Below, one piece after another: positions 52,534 to 61,637 of a stretch of DNA of 64,000 bases. The stretch lies in NCBI RefSeq assembly GCF_014384905.1, contig NZ_JACRSV010000004.1, forward strand, positions 186,001 through 250,000, in the 5' to 3' direction. The notes below the pieces were generated by a model. That model saw nothing but the letters and a program-made list of their open reading frames with translations. It had not been told where the DNA came from and searched no databases. The position numbers and the translations under genes are program-made. Source of the DNA: Fumia xinanensis. Its GTDB lineage: Bacteria; Bacillota; Clostridia; Oscillospirales; Ruminococcaceae. How positions within the stretch are numbered: position 1 is the stretch's first letter; each line of letters begins with the position of its first letter.

Positions 52534-53376
52534 ATGGAAGGTTATTTCGATTTCGCCTGCCGGGAGGACATTCCAGATTTGCAGGAGATGTGGCGGCGGT
52601 GCTTTGACACAGAGGACGTCTATAGCGATTTTTATTTCAAGCGCCGGCTTGTTCCGGAGGACACGCTTATCTGGCGGGTTGATGGAAAAGCAATCTCGAT
52701 GATGACGCTGATGGACGTATTTGTCGGCGGCGAGCGAGGCTGCTACATCTATGCAGTGGCAACGCTGCCGGAATTTCAGCACCGGGGCATCTACCGAGAA
52801 CTTGACCGGCGGGCCGACGATGAAATCAGACGGCGGGGCGGCAGTTTCAGCTGTCTCGTGCCGGCAAATCCGGGACTGTTTCCTATGTACCGGAAATTGG
52901 GGTATGAAACCGCCTTTTTTATCGAGGAGGGTCTCGTCCAGGGCAGGGGAAAGGCGTTTTATGAGTTTCATCCCTGTTCTTTTGAGGAGTTTTGGGTACT
53001 GCGGGAAGAATTCCTTGACTCGCTTAAAAACCCGGTTCGCCACCCGAAAAAAGAGTTGCGGTACATTTTTGAAGAACTGAGGCAGTTTTCCGGGGATGTA
53101 TTTTTATATGAAGAGGACGGAAAACGACGTTACGCCGCCTTTACCTGCGCAGCGGACGGAATTTACCTGCGAGAGTGCAGCGGGAAGGCATGGGAGCGGA
53201 CGGCCCGTTCACTGATGGAGCGGTACGGAAAAAAAACCGTTAAGGTGCACAGCCCGTTACCAGGCAAAAAATTGCAGACAGTGCCCTTCGGCATGGGAAA
53301 ATATCTAGATAGCGGAAGTTCGTCCCTGAAAGAGCATTGGGGCGGATCCGGATACATGGCTTTGATGCTGGACTGA
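52534..53376 (+). CDS. GNAT-family N-acetyltransferase
   Basis: This 280-residue protein has an N-terminal GNAT domain (about residues 5-135) with acetyl-CoA-binding motif YAVATLPEFQHRGIYREL (about 73-90; Q-x-x-G-x-G/A variant HRGIYR) and a following strand FSCLVPANPGLFPMYRKLGYE. The C-terminal part (about 140-280) resembles the sterol-carrier-like domain of Eis-type acetyltransferases but is short. The ATG immediately follows the preceding TAG stop, so translation is coupled. The substrate is unknown. Confidence 0.8.
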   Translation: MEGYFDFACREDIPDLQEMWRRCFDTEDVYSDFYFKRRLVPEDTLIWRVDGKAISMMTLMDVFVGGERGCYIYAVATLPEFQHRGIYRELDRRADDEIRRRGGSFSCLVPANPGLFPMYRKLGYETAFFIEEGLVQGRGKAFYEFHPCSFEEFWVLREEFLDSLKNPVRHPKKELRYIFEELRQFSGDVFLYEEDGKRRYAAFTCAADGIYLRECSGKAWERTARSLMERYGKKTVKVHSPLPGKKLQTVPFGMGKYLDSGSSSLKEHWGGSGYMALMLD

Positions 53377-53461
53377 GCGGTAGAATCTGTTTCTTTCAAC
53401 CTGAAAAAAGGGCGAATTTGGACTCAAACCGCAACAGAGCGAAAAAGGAATGGTGAATGAG

Positions 53462-54004
53462 ATGGTATACGTGTTTTTGGCAAACGGCTTTGAAGAAGTG
53501 GAAGCGCTGGTTCAGGTGGACATGCTCAGGCGGTGCGAGCTGGATGTGAAAACTGTAGGGATCGGCGGGCAGGTAGTCCGGGGATCTCACGGTATCACAG
53601 TTGCCTGTGATATTACGCCGGAGGAGATGACTTGCAATGGTCTTCAGGCCATCGTGCTGCCAGGCGGGATGCCGGGCACTCTCAATCTGGAGCAGAGCGA
53701 GGAAGTGCAGAATATGATCCGCCACTGTATGTCCGAGGAAATTCTCATTGGCGCTATCTGCGCCGCTCCGTCGATTCTGGGGCATATGGGGATTTTGCAG
53801 AACAAAAAGGCGGTATGTTTCCCCGGCTTTGAAGGGGAACTCATCGGTGCCCAGGTGCTCAGTGTCCCAGTGGTTCGGGACGGAAATATCATAACATCCA
53901 AAGGAGCAGGAACGGCGTTTCAATTTGCATTCGCAATGGCAGAAGCAATCTGTTCGCCGGGCCGGGCAGAGCATCTGAAAGCGGGGATCCAATGGCAAGA
54001 GTAG
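53462..54004 (+). CDS. DJ-1/PfpI-family protein
   Basis: This 180-residue DJ-1 superfamily protein begins MVYVFLANGFEEVEAL, the standard N-terminus of YajL/ThiJ-like proteins, with conserved Glu in GFEEVEA. The nucleophilic Cys lies in GAICAAPSILG (about residue 100), and TSKGAGTAFQFAFA is also typical. An ATG 12 nt earlier would add four residues but leaves no room for the ribosome site. Its 3' end overlaps the next gene by 13 bp. Suggested roles in the family include chaperone or deglycase-like activity; the function here is not settled. Confidence 0.9.
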   Translation: MVYVFLANGFEEVEALVQVDMLRRCELDVKTVGIGGQVVRGSHGITVACDITPEEMTCNGLQAIVLPGGMPGTLNLEQSEEVQNMIRHCMSEEILIGAICAAPSILGHMGILQNKKAVCFPGFEGELIGAQVLSVPVVRDGNIITSKGAGTAFQFAFAMAEAICSPGRAEHLKAGIQWQE

Positions 54005-54582
54005 ACATCCGGGAAGTCAAGAAAAAACTGCGGGCGGAATTTAAGGACCTGAGACGCAAGATGCCTTTCGAGGAAAAAAACAGGAAGGACATGGCGATTC
54101 TCGATAGGGTTTTGAAGCTGCCGGAGTATAGAAACGCTAAAATCCTCCTTACTTATGTCTCCACCGACATCGAGGTGGACACCAAAGCCCTTATCGAGCA
54201 GGCGCTTTTGGACGGAAAAACCGTGGCGGTGCCCCGCTGCACACCGGGTAAGATCGACATGAAGTTCTACATCATCCGTTCGTTAAGCGATTTGGAGCCG
54301 GGGGCCTTCGGGGTGCTGGAACCGCCTCCTGAGCGATGTCAGGAACTAAAAGCGTTTGAAGGCTCCGTTTGCATCCTGCCGGGTCTTGGATTCGACATCC
54401 AGGGATACCGGTTGGGGTATGGCAAGGGGTATTATGACCGCTTTCTATCCAAATATGAAGGGAAAAATATAGGGGTTTGCTACAATATTTGTCTAAAATC
54501 GTTGCTCCCTCACGGAAGATATGATAAAATGGTCGATATACTGGTAACAGATAAATTTGTGAAACGGTTTCACGGAAAATAG
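53992..54582 (+). CDS. 5-formyltetrahydrofolate cyclo-ligase
   Basis: This 196-residue enzyme converts 5-formyl-THF to 5,10-methenyl-THF using ATP. Family motifs are an N-terminal basic helix (KKKLRAEFKDLRRKM), YVSTDIEVDTKALIEQAL, and the signature ILPGLGFDIQGYRLGYGKGYYDRF, read in two halves around residue 130-150. The start lies inside the DJ-1 gene (13-bp overlap), with AGCGGGG upstream as a weak ribosome site; translation is probably coupled. Confidence 0.94.
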   Translation: MARVDIREVKKKLRAEFKDLRRKMPFEEKNRKDMAILDRVLKLPEYRNAKILLTYVSTDIEVDTKALIEQALLDGKTVAVPRCTPGKIDMKFYIIRSLSDLEPGAFGVLEPPPERCQELKAFEGSVCILPGLGFDIQGYRLGYGKGYYDRFLSKYEGKNIGVCYNICLKSLLPHGRYDKMVDILVTDKFVKRFHGK

Positions 54583-54613
54583 AGCCGGGGGTTTCCGGCA
54601 GAGGAGAAAAAGC

Positions 54614-55879
54614 ATGGACGAAAAAAACAAGGAGGGAATGGAACCGGGAATGGAAGATGCCGGGACTTTTCCCCTCTATGACAGCGATGAACAGTTTGAC
54701 GGACCCCAGGAGCATTTGGAGCAGACGGTTCCCTTCGATTCTCAGAAAGCGAAGGAGCAGCGGGAGACTGGCGCCTATGCCGTGGGGACGTTTGGAGACG
54801 AGCCGCCCCGAAGAAAGCGCAAAAAAGTGCGCCGCAAAGGCAAAATCTATTCGATTGTTTATATTTTAGTGGTGTTGGCGGTCTGCGCAGTGATTTCTTA
54901 CTTCTGCATCAGCGCCATTAACGACGTTTTAGCGGTGACCAAGCCTGATAAGGCCATTGAAATCGTCATTCCCGAAGGGGCTACCACCAAGGAGATCAGC
55001 AATATTCTCCATGATGAGGGACTTATCAAATACCCCTGGATTTTCGAGAAAATTTCCGGTTATGAAAATTACGACGGAAAATACGCCGAAGGCGAGCACG
55101 TGCTCAATACGAATATGGGCTATACCATCATGATGCGGACAATGCAGAAATCCAATCAGCGGGAAACGGTGACGGTCACCATCCCGGAGGGCCTGCCGCT
55201 CAATAAAGTGGCACGGATTCTCAGTGAAAACGGCGTCTGCGAGGCCGCGGACTTCATGTCGAAAGTGAATTCCACCGATTTCGGCTTCGATTTTGAACAG
55301 CAGATTCCAGACGACAGCAAGATCTTCTATAAGATGGAGGGCTATCTTTTCCCCGATACCTATGAGTTCTATAAGGGGGATACGCCCCTCAACGTCATCC
55401 GCAAGATGCTGGTGAACTTTGATTCCAAGATTTCCACCGATGTGAAGGACTTGATGACCAAGCAGGGCATGGACCTCCATGAATTGCTTACTATCGCGTC
55501 CATTGTCCAGGCGGAGGCGCCCAATGTGGAGGAGATGAAAAAGGTCGCGTCGGTTTACTTAAACCGTCTAAACGACCCGGCCACCTTCCCGCGGCTGGAC
55601 GCCGATCCTACCAGAGATTACGCCACTGAGCAGATTCTTGGAAATCAGGGCAGCCAGGAAATCGCTGACGCCTACAACACCTATGTGGGTAATGGCCTGC
55701 CGCCCGGCCCCATCAATAACCCCGGATTGCACGCCATCATGGCGGTGCTTCAGCCGGAGGACACCCCGTACTACTTCTTCTGCACCGACCTGCGCACCGG
55801 TGAATTCTATTACGCTGAGACACTGGAAGAACACAATCAAAACGTCCAGAAAGCGGGCCTTCGCCAGAACGCGCGGTAA
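54614..55879 (+). CDS. mltG: Endolytic murein transglycosylase MltG
   Basis: This 421-residue protein has a charged cytoplasmic N-terminal tail (1-80), one membrane segment (about 82-106), a LysM-like subdomain (IEIVIPEGATTKEISNILHD region) and the YceG/MltG catalytic domain to the end. The catalytic Glu lies in ASIVQAEAPN, followed by VASVYLNRL and the conserved YNTYVGNGLPPGPINNPG. It cleaves nascent glycan strands at the membrane and terminates chain growth. It sits upstream of a U32-family gene, an arrangement common in Firmicutes. Confidence 0.94.
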   Translation: MDEKNKEGMEPGMEDAGTFPLYDSDEQFDGPQEHLEQTVPFDSQKAKEQRETGAYAVGTFGDEPPRRKRKKVRRKGKIYSIVYILVVLAVCAVISYFCISAINDVLAVTKPDKAIEIVIPEGATTKEISNILHDEGLIKYPWIFEKISGYENYDGKYAEGEHVLNTNMGYTIMMRTMQKSNQRETVTVTIPEGLPLNKVARILSENGVCEAADFMSKVNSTDFGFDFEQQIPDDSKIFYKMEGYLFPDTYEFYKGDTPLNVIRKMLVNFDSKISTDVKDLMTKQGMDLHELLTIASIVQAEAPNVEEMKKVASVYLNRLNDPATFPRLDADPTRDYATEQILGNQGSQEIADAYNTYVGNGLPPGPINNPGLHAIMAVLQPEDTPYYFFCTDLRTGEFYYAETLEEHNQNVQKAGLRQNAR

Positions 55880-55909
55880 ACGCTGGAATTGAGACTGTAA
55901 ACGATTTGC

Positions 55910-55952
55910 CCCTTCTCCTTTCCCATAGGGCTGCTGCGGGAAGGGGGAAGGG
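55910..55952 (+). terminator. Pyrimidine/purine hairpin, possible weak terminator
   Basis: A 15-bp stem with two G-U pairs (55910-55924 with 55938-55952) has one arm all C/T and the other all G/A. Only TTCTCGTTT follows, so termination may be partial before the U32 gene. Confidence 0.5.
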
Positions 55953-56000
55953 TTCTCGTTTGTGCGAGCGGCAATCAAGGAGTTTGGAGGAATGAACGTA

Positions 56001-57218
56001 ATGATGACAAAGCCGGAAGTACTGGCTCCCGTGGGGGATATGGAACGGCTCAAGGCAGCCATCCGCTTTGGAGCGGACGCTGTCTACCTGGGAAGCACTG
56101 AGTATGGCATGCGGGCGGCTTCGGCTAACTTTGGCATGGATGATCTGAAAGCGGCCGTCCAATATGCCCATGAGCGGGGCGTCCGGGTGTACCTTACCTG
56201 CAACACCCTGCCGAACAACAGGGAAATGGAACGGTTGGAGGAATTTCTCCAAAATGCCGCAGGCTGCGGAGTGGATGCCTTTATCGTTAGCGACATCGGC
56301 GTGCTGACCACGGCAAAAAAAGCGGCCCCCCAGGTGGAAATCCACATTTCTACTCAGGCGGGCATCGTCAATGCGGTGACAGCTACGGAATTTTATAAAA
56401 TGGGGGCCAAGCGGGTTGTGCTGGCCCGGGAATTGTCGCTGGAAGACATCCGCTACATCCGGGACCACACTCCGCCGGAGCTGGAAATCGAGGTTTTTGT
56501 TCACGGGGCCATGTGCATGTCCTTTTCAGGGAGATGCCTCTTATCGAACTACATGGCGCACCGGGACGCCAACCGGGGAGAATGCGCCCAACCCTGCCGG
56601 TGGGGGTATTATCTGGTGGAGGAAAAACGCCTTGACCAGCCCATGCCCATTATGGAAAACGAACAGGGGACTTATATTTTAAACGCCAAGGACCTCTGTA
56701 TGCTGGAGTATATCGACAAGGTGATCGAGGCGGGAGCCACCTCGCTGAAAATCGAGGGGCGGGCCAAATCGTCCTACTACGTTTCGGTGGTGACGAACGC
56801 CTACCGGATTGGGGTGGACAGCTATCTTGAAAGCCCCCAAAATTGGAAATTAGAACCCTGGCTCATGGACGAAGTGCGGAAGGTGAGCCACAGGGACTAT
56901 TCTACTGGATTTTATTTCGGGCGGCCCCAGGAGGGGCAGCGCTATGACACCGGCGGTTATATCCGCAACTGTGATATTGTGGCGATAGTGGACTGCTGGA
57001 AAGATGGAGTGGCCTACTGTACCCAGAAAAACAAGTTTTTCGCAGGGGATAAGGTGGAACTGCTGGAGCCGGGGAAACGCCCGGTGGAAATTGCCATTAC
57101 AGAGCTTTACAACGAGGAGGGGGAGGCGATTGAGGACACGCGGCACGCCCATATGAAGTTTTCTTTTCCATTTAAAACCCCCGTGGCGGAGGGAACGATA
57201 ATCCGCAAGGATGTATAG
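56001..57218 (+). CDS. U32-family peptidase-like protein (TrhP/YrrO type)
   Basis: This 405-residue protein starts with KPEVLAPVGDMERLKAAIRFGADAVYLG, the standard U32 N-terminus. The Cys cluster is visible as FVHGAMCMSFSGRCLLSNY and RGECAQPCRWGYYL (about residues 168-205). Members of this branch are needed for 5-hydroxyuridine formation in tRNA in E. coli and Bacillus; older annotation as collagenase-like peptidase is probably not the main role. The ATG at 56001 lies 10 nt after GGAGG; the ATG at 55992 is too close to the ribosome site. Confidence 0.9.
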   Translation: MMTKPEVLAPVGDMERLKAAIRFGADAVYLGSTEYGMRAASANFGMDDLKAAVQYAHERGVRVYLTCNTLPNNREMERLEEFLQNAAGCGVDAFIVSDIGVLTTAKKAAPQVEIHISTQAGIVNAVTATEFYKMGAKRVVLARELSLEDIRYIRDHTPPELEIEVFVHGAMCMSFSGRCLLSNYMAHRDANRGECAQPCRWGYYLVEEKRLDQPMPIMENEQGTYILNAKDLCMLEYIDKVIEAGATSLKIEGRAKSSYYVSVVTNAYRIGVDSYLESPQNWKLEPWLMDEVRKVSHRDYSTGFYFGRPQEGQRYDTGGYIRNCDIVAIVDCWKDGVAYCTQKNKFFAGDKVELLEPGKRPVEIAITELYNEEGEAIEDTRHAHMKFSFPFKTPVAEGTIIRKDV

Positions 57219-57308
57219 AGATAAAATACCGGGGTGTATCCAGTAAATCAGGGAAAATTTCCTTAACAGTTTCCATACATCGGCTCCAAGAGAAAGGACG
57301 ACTGCAAC

Positions 57309-57905
57309 GTGACAAAAAAACAGCAAGGTAATTTCAAATGCGGCATCGGTTATTTAACCGGTCAGACCTATCTCAATTTGTTTTTAGCGACCATTTATTC
57401 GATGATTTTGTGCGGGGCCATCAAGTTCCTCTTTGAGGACCAGTGGTGGTCGCTCCTGCTCATGGGGGTGGTCTGCCTCATACTGGACGGAGGCATGGTC
57501 TACCAGTTCATGTGGCGGCAGGGGGACAAGGAAGCGAATTACATCCAGTTCGGGCGGATCGAAAGAGAGCCGTACAAAGGGCTGAAGATAGGGCTTCTCG
57601 CCATGATACCCTACGGAGTGATGGACCTTATGCTGGCGCTGTCCCTTGCGAAGGTTCTGCCTTTCGACTTCTTGCGGACTTTCCGTATCCTCAACGCGCC
57701 GCTTTATGGGTTTATGAAACTCATTCACCGGGACTGGGGCTGGGCGACGGCGTCGACGCCGGGGCTTTCCTGGGGGGCGTTTGTCATTTTGGCGCTGATG
57801 CCGCTCATTTACGTTTTGTTCTGTACTGTCGGGTACGAACTGGGCGTGCGGCATATTTCTATTAGGGAAAGACTGGTTTATAAACAGGAAAATAAGGCCG
57901 AATAA
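57309..57905 (+). CDS. Uncharacterised polytopic membrane protein
   Basis: This 198-residue protein has about four hydrophobic segments (residues 22-42, 46-66, 92-117 and 155-178), with a GTG start 8 nt after AAAGGACG. A charged loop (QGDKEANYIQFGRIEREPYKG) separates the second and third segments. I do not recognise a family. It lies between a U32 protein and the spore amidase CwlD, but neither the spacing (over 80 nt on each side) nor any motif ties it to them. Confidence 0.7.
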   Translation: MTKKQQGNFKCGIGYLTGQTYLNLFLATIYSMILCGAIKFLFEDQWWSLLLMGVVCLILDGGMVYQFMWRQGDKEANYIQFGRIEREPYKGLKIGLLAMIPYGVMDLMLALSLAKVLPFDFLRTFRILNAPLYGFMKLIHRDWGWATASTPGLSWGAFVILALMPLIYVLFCTVGYELGVRHISIRERLVYKQENKAE

Positions 57906-58044
57906 CTCCCCACCCACTGGCAGCCTTTGGCCGGAGATCGAATCCCGAAACCTTGTTGCATTACAATAAAGGCTGTCCACTCATATTCTCCCGGCATACC
58001 GAATAAGATTTTAAAAAGATTCTGTATGCAAAGGGTGGGTTTTG

Positions 58045-58782
58045 ATGAGAAAAAGTCGTCATGGGGGTTTGCTGACCGTTTCTGCGGTATTGTTGGCCAT
58101 GGTCATGTTTTTTGTTGCGGCGAGCCAGGTCAAAGAACATCTTTCCGCTGCGGGAGAACCGTCCCAGTTCCGGAAAGTCATCATCGATCCGGGCCACGGC
58201 GGCATGGATGGCGGTGCCATTGGAACCGGCGGCGTCATTGAAAAGGACATCAATCTCGCCATCTCTCTAAAGCTCCGGAGCCTGCTGGAAATCCAGGGAT
58301 ATGAGGTGTTGATGACAAGAGATACTGATGTGTCCATTTACGACGATGGCATCAAGGGCATCGGCAAACAAAAAAAATCCGATATGTACAACCGGCTGAA
58401 GCTCATCGAGAAAAACCCTGACGCCATCGTCCTTTCCATCCATCAAAACCAGTTCCCTCAATCGAAATACCACGGGGCGCAGATGTTTTACGGAAAGAAG
58501 AACCCTTTGAGCAAGGAAATCGCCCAGTCGATCCAAAAAACCTTTGCCGGGGAGCTCCAGCCGGACAACACGAGGGAAATCAAGCCCGGCGGCAAGGATC
58601 TGTTTTTGCTCTACCGGAGTGAAAATCCCATTGTGCTGGTGGAATGCGGTTTTATTTCCAATCCAGAGGAATGCGGGAATTTATTAAACGAGGAATACCA
58701 GAGCAAGGTGGCGTTTGTGATTTACAGCGGCCTTGTAAAAGAATTAGAGGATAATCAGCAGATTGAGAGCGAGATAGGCTGA
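58045..58782 (+). CDS. cwlD: Spore cortex N-acetylmuramoyl-L-alanine amidase CwlD
   Basis: This 245-residue exported Amidase_3 enzyme has a membrane or signal segment at residues 9-27. Zinc ligands are His in IIDPGHGGMDGG, Glu in VIEKDINLAI and His in VLSIHQNQF, with catalytic Glu in IVLVECGFISNPEE. The combination of a short chain, one N-terminal segment and the SKYHGAQMFYGKKNPLSKEIA stretch matches CwlD, which removes stem peptides during muramic-lactam formation in the spore cortex. This is the best evidence in the window for sporulation. The ATG at 58045 follows GGGTGGG; a TTG one codon earlier is less likely. Confidence 0.9.
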   Translation: MRKSRHGGLLTVSAVLLAMVMFFVAASQVKEHLSAAGEPSQFRKVIIDPGHGGMDGGAIGTGGVIEKDINLAISLKLRSLLEIQGYEVLMTRDTDVSIYDDGIKGIGKQKKSDMYNRLKLIEKNPDAIVLSIHQNQFPQSKYHGAQMFYGKKNPLSKEIAQSIQKTFAGELQPDNTREIKPGGKDLFLLYRSENPIVLVECGFISNPEECGNLLNEEYQSKVAFVIYSGLVKELEDNQQIESEIG

Positions 58783-58822
58783 ATAAAAGATCAAAGAGGA
58801 CGGGAAAGGACAGGAGTGACCG

Positions 58823-60196
58823 ATGGCCAAGGCGAAAGACCTGTATGTATGCAGAGAATGCGGATATGAGACGGTAAAATGGATGGGAAAATGCCCAGCT
58901 TGCTCGGCATGGAACAGCTTTGAGCAGGTGACACCCATGGCCGCTTCCCCGGCGGTGTCCGGCTCCCGGAGCGGGGGAAAGCCGGCGGCGGTTTCCCATA
59001 TCGGGGAAATCCACTCCCAGGAGGATATCCGGTATCTAACCGGGATTTCCGAGCTGGACCGAGTGCTGGGCGGAGGGCTGGTCAAAGGCTCGCTTCTGCT
59101 GCTGGGCGGCGACCCGGGCATCGGGAAATCCACCCTGTTATTGCAGGTGTCCCAGTCGCTGGGGCAGGGGCTCAAGGTGCTCTATGTTTCGGGGGAGGAG
59201 TCGGCGAAGCAGATCAAGCTCCGGGCGACGAGGCTCGGAGTCAACGCTGAGCATCTGTTTATTTTGGCCCACAACGATTTGGAGACCATCATCGCCACCA
59301 TTAAGAACGAGAAGCCTCATGTGGTGGTCATCGACTCCATCCAGACCATGGTGCTTTCGGGGGTGGCGTCCTCGGCGGGAAGCGTTTCCCAGGTGCGGGA
59401 ATGCACCAACGCCCTGCTGGCGGTTGCCAAGGAAAACGACATCTCCATCATTCTGGTGGGGCACGTGACCAAGGAGGGCAATCTGGCGGGGCCGCGGGTG
59501 CTGGAACACATTGTGGACGCCGTGTTCTTTTTTGAGGGAGACGAGCATCACAGCTACCGTATTCTCCGCGCGGTGAAAAACCGGTACGGGGCCACCAACG
59601 AGATCGCTGTGTTCGAGATGCGGGACAAGGGCCTTACCGAGGTGAGAAACCCGTCGGCCATGCTTTTGGCGGAGCGGCCTCAGGACGTTTCCGGGAGCTG
59701 TGTCGTCTGTGTACTGGAGGGAAGTCGTCCAGTGCTGGCCGAAGTCCAGGCGCTGATTACGAAAACCGGGTTTCCGTCCCCACGCCGGATGGCCACGGGG
59801 TTTGATTATAACCGGATGTCGCTACTCATTGCCGTGCTGGAAAAGCGAGCGGGGTACTTCTTTGGAAACCTGGACGCTTACGTCAATGTGGTGGGCGGCC
59901 TGCGTCTGGACGAGCCGGCAACCGACCTCCCCATCGCTTTGGCTATGGTATCGGGGCTTCGGGATAAGCCGATTCCGTCTGATACCTTCGCTGTCGGAGA
60001 GGTTGGCCTGGGCGGGGAAATCCGCGGGGTCGTCCGGGTGGAGGACCGCATCCGGGAGGGAGAACGGATGGGCTTTCGACGGTGCATTCTACCACGGTCG
60101 TCCCTGGAGCAACTGGGAAGCGTCCGTTTTGACCTGGAACTCATCGGCGTGGGAGACATCCGGGAAGCGCTTCGGGCGATACAAAAAGAATCATGA
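58823..60196 (+). CDS. radA: DNA repair protein RadA/Sms
   Basis: This 457-residue recombination helicase has an N-terminal C4 zinc finger (Cys10, Cys13, Cys24, Cys27), Walker A GDPGIGKSTLL (about residues 94-104), the RadA-specific KNRYG motif (about 253) and a C-terminal Lon-like domain (about 280-450). The length and layout are standard. It acts in branch migration during recombination and repair. The start follows GACAGGAG. A long palindrome directly follows the stop. Confidence 0.97.
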   Translation: MAKAKDLYVCRECGYETVKWMGKCPACSAWNSFEQVTPMAASPAVSGSRSGGKPAAVSHIGEIHSQEDIRYLTGISELDRVLGGGLVKGSLLLLGGDPGIGKSTLLLQVSQSLGQGLKVLYVSGEESAKQIKLRATRLGVNAEHLFILAHNDLETIIATIKNEKPHVVVIDSIQTMVLSGVASSAGSVSQVRECTNALLAVAKENDISIILVGHVTKEGNLAGPRVLEHIVDAVFFFEGDEHHSYRILRAVKNRYGATNEIAVFEMRDKGLTEVRNPSAMLLAERPQDVSGSCVVCVLEGSRPVLAEVQALITKTGFPSPRRMATGFDYNRMSLLIAVLEKRAGYFFGNLDAYVNVVGGLRLDEPATDLPIALAMVSGLRDKPIPSDTFAVGEVGLGGEIRGVVRVEDRIREGERMGFRRCILPRSSLEQLGSVRFDLELIGVGDIREALRAIQKES

Positions 60197-60203
60197 GAAG
60201 TAA

Positions 60204-60231
60204 ACGGGAATTCGTTTAAACGAATTCCCGT
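60204..60231. terminator. 28-nt perfect palindrome after radA, probable terminator
   Basis: ACGGGAATTCGTTT and its exact reverse complement are joined without a spacer. As RNA it forms a long hairpin with a minimal loop. There is no strong T-run (TCAATTGTTT), so terminator efficiency is uncertain. Confidence 0.6.
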
Positions 60232-60290
60232 CAATTGTTTACCTGCCCAAATATTGGAATGAAATTGTAATTATATTTTACCGTTTTGTA

Positions 60291-60320
60291 TTAGACGCAG
60301 AGGTGAATTTATGGTATCAT
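60291..60320 (+). promoter_or_regulatory. Promoter of the polysaccharide deacetylase gene
   Basis: TTAGAC (60291-60296), 18-bp spacer, extended -10 TGGTATCAT (60312-60320). Confidence 0.5.
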
Positions 60321-60358
60321 AAATCTATTATCATGTTTTAGAAGGAAGGAGGGGGAGT

Positions 60359-61255
60359 ATGGGACAGAAAAAGCATACGGTTCGGTTTTACAGTATTCTT
60401 TTGGCGCTGACGCTGTTGATTTTTGGGTACACCCTGTACCTTTGCCTGCGCCCCCAACCGGTTTCCTCCAAGGAGGAGTCTTCTTCTGGAAGTTCGATGT
60501 CTTCGGGAGTTTCGGAAGAAAAGCCGCCTTCCGAATCCTCATCCGGGCCTGTTTCCGATGGACGCATCGGCGGCACCGATCTCCCCTGGTGGTCTATGGA
60601 GGAGGAAAACGTGGATAACCTGGACCCTGATAAGCCCATCGTCGCTTTGACTTTTGACGACGGCCCTTCCCAATATACGAAACGTATTGTGGATACGCTG
60701 ACGGAGTATAACAGCAAGGCCACTTTTTTCGTCATGGGATACCGGCTGGAGGAATACGGGGAAAATACCCTTTACGCCTTTAACCATGGTATGGAAATTG
60801 GGAACCACAGCTACAGCCACAAACAGTTTGTGGGGCTCAACCAGCATTCCATTAATCAGCAGATGAACGACACGAACAAGCTCATCAAGGATCTGACCGG
60901 AAAGGAACCGAGGCTTTATCGGCCGCCTTACGGGCGTATCAATCAGATGATTCTCAGTAAAATCCCTATGGCAGCGATTCTTTGGAATGTGGACCCTCAG
61001 GACGGAAAAGCCTACGACGCTCAGGAAATCGTGGACAACGTGATGGAGGACGTGAAGGACGGATCGATCATCTTGCTCCACGACGTGTATGAAAAAACGG
61101 CGGATGCGCTTGACATCCTCCTTCCAAAGCTGATAGAAGAGGGCTACCAGGTGACCAATGTGTCTCAGATGTTTGCCTGCCGGGGTGAGCCTATCGAAAT
61201 TAACCAAAAATACTACTTTCTTACGGATATGAAAGCGGTGAACTGCACATACTGA
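60359..61255 (+). CDS. Polysaccharide (peptidoglycan-type) deacetylase
   Basis: This 298-residue exported carbohydrate esterase 4 protein has an N-terminal membrane anchor (about residues 9-29), a Ser/Glu-rich linker (35-68), then a NodB domain. Motifs seen are TFDDGPSQYT (motif 1, with catalytic base and metal Asp), NHSYSHKQ (motif 2, metal His pair), RPPYGRIN (motif 3), ILWNVDPQDGK (motif 4) and ILLHDV (motif 5). It probably removes acetyl groups from peptidoglycan GlcNAc or MurNAc. The start follows GAAGGAGG. Confidence 0.93.
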   Translation: MGQKKHTVRFYSILLALTLLIFGYTLYLCLRPQPVSSKEESSSGSSMSSGVSEEKPPSESSSGPVSDGRIGGTDLPWWSMEEENVDNLDPDKPIVALTFDDGPSQYTKRIVDTLTEYNSKATFFVMGYRLEEYGENTLYAFNHGMEIGNHSYSHKQFVGLNQHSINQQMNDTNKLIKDLTGKEPRLYRPPYGRINQMILSKIPMAAILWNVDPQDGKAYDAQEIVDNVMEDVKDGSIILLHDVYEKTADALDILLPKLIEEGYQVTNVSQMFACRGEPIEINQKYYFLTDMKAVNCTY

Positions 61256-61291
61256 TTCCATCGGAATCTCCGGTGGGAAGGGGGAAGACCT

Positions 61292-61423
61292 GTGGCTTCC
61301 AGATACCGCAGGCACCGCAAACCAAAAGCGGTGTTCAAAACGACGGCGGCGATTTTGTGGGTGATGCTGGCTGTTTGCCTTTTGGGACTATGCTATGAGC
61401 TCTATCAAAATTATTTGCGATGA
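61292..61423 (+). CDS. Possible small single-span membrane protein
   Basis: A 43-codon frame starts at GTG after GGGAAGGGGGAAG. It has a basic N-terminus (ASRYRRHRKPKAVFK) then one hydrophobic helix (AAILWVMLAVCLLGLCYEL). The positive-inside charge pattern and ribosome site make it a plausible small membrane protein. It lies 36 nt after the deacetylase stop. No family is recognised. Confidence 0.45.
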   Translation: MASRYRRHRKPKAVFKTTAAILWVMLAVCLLGLCYELYQNYLR

Positions 61424-61482
61424 TGGCGCAGACGGTACATGTTGTGCTATGGAACCTTTAGAAAATTACTGCCACAATGAAA

Positions 61483-61516
61483 AGCGCATCCTGGAGACGG
61501 GATGCGCTGATTTTCT
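61483..61516 (+). terminator. Terminator before the sigma-factor operon
   Basis: A 9-bp stem AGCGCATCC/GGATGCGCT (61483-61491 with 61500-61508) is followed by GATTTTCT. Confidence 0.7.
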
Positions 61517-61637
61517 ATTGATGAGCGGGTGGCGCCTCGGTGGGGAGACAGCTGATTTCGTACATATGGATAAAAATAGTGAGTGACTTTGATGCACTGG
61601 AGGTATTAATAGGTGAAAAGCTTTTCAGAAAGAAAGT

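Noticed and set aside
55962..56000. Upstream start for the U32-family gene
   Set aside because: It has no ribosome site and adds residues not found in the family; GGAGG at 55986 fits the ATG at 56001.
61395..61586. 63-codon frame after the polysaccharide deacetylase
   Set aside because: It runs through a terminator hairpin and lacks a ribosome site; the 43-codon frame at 61292 fits better.
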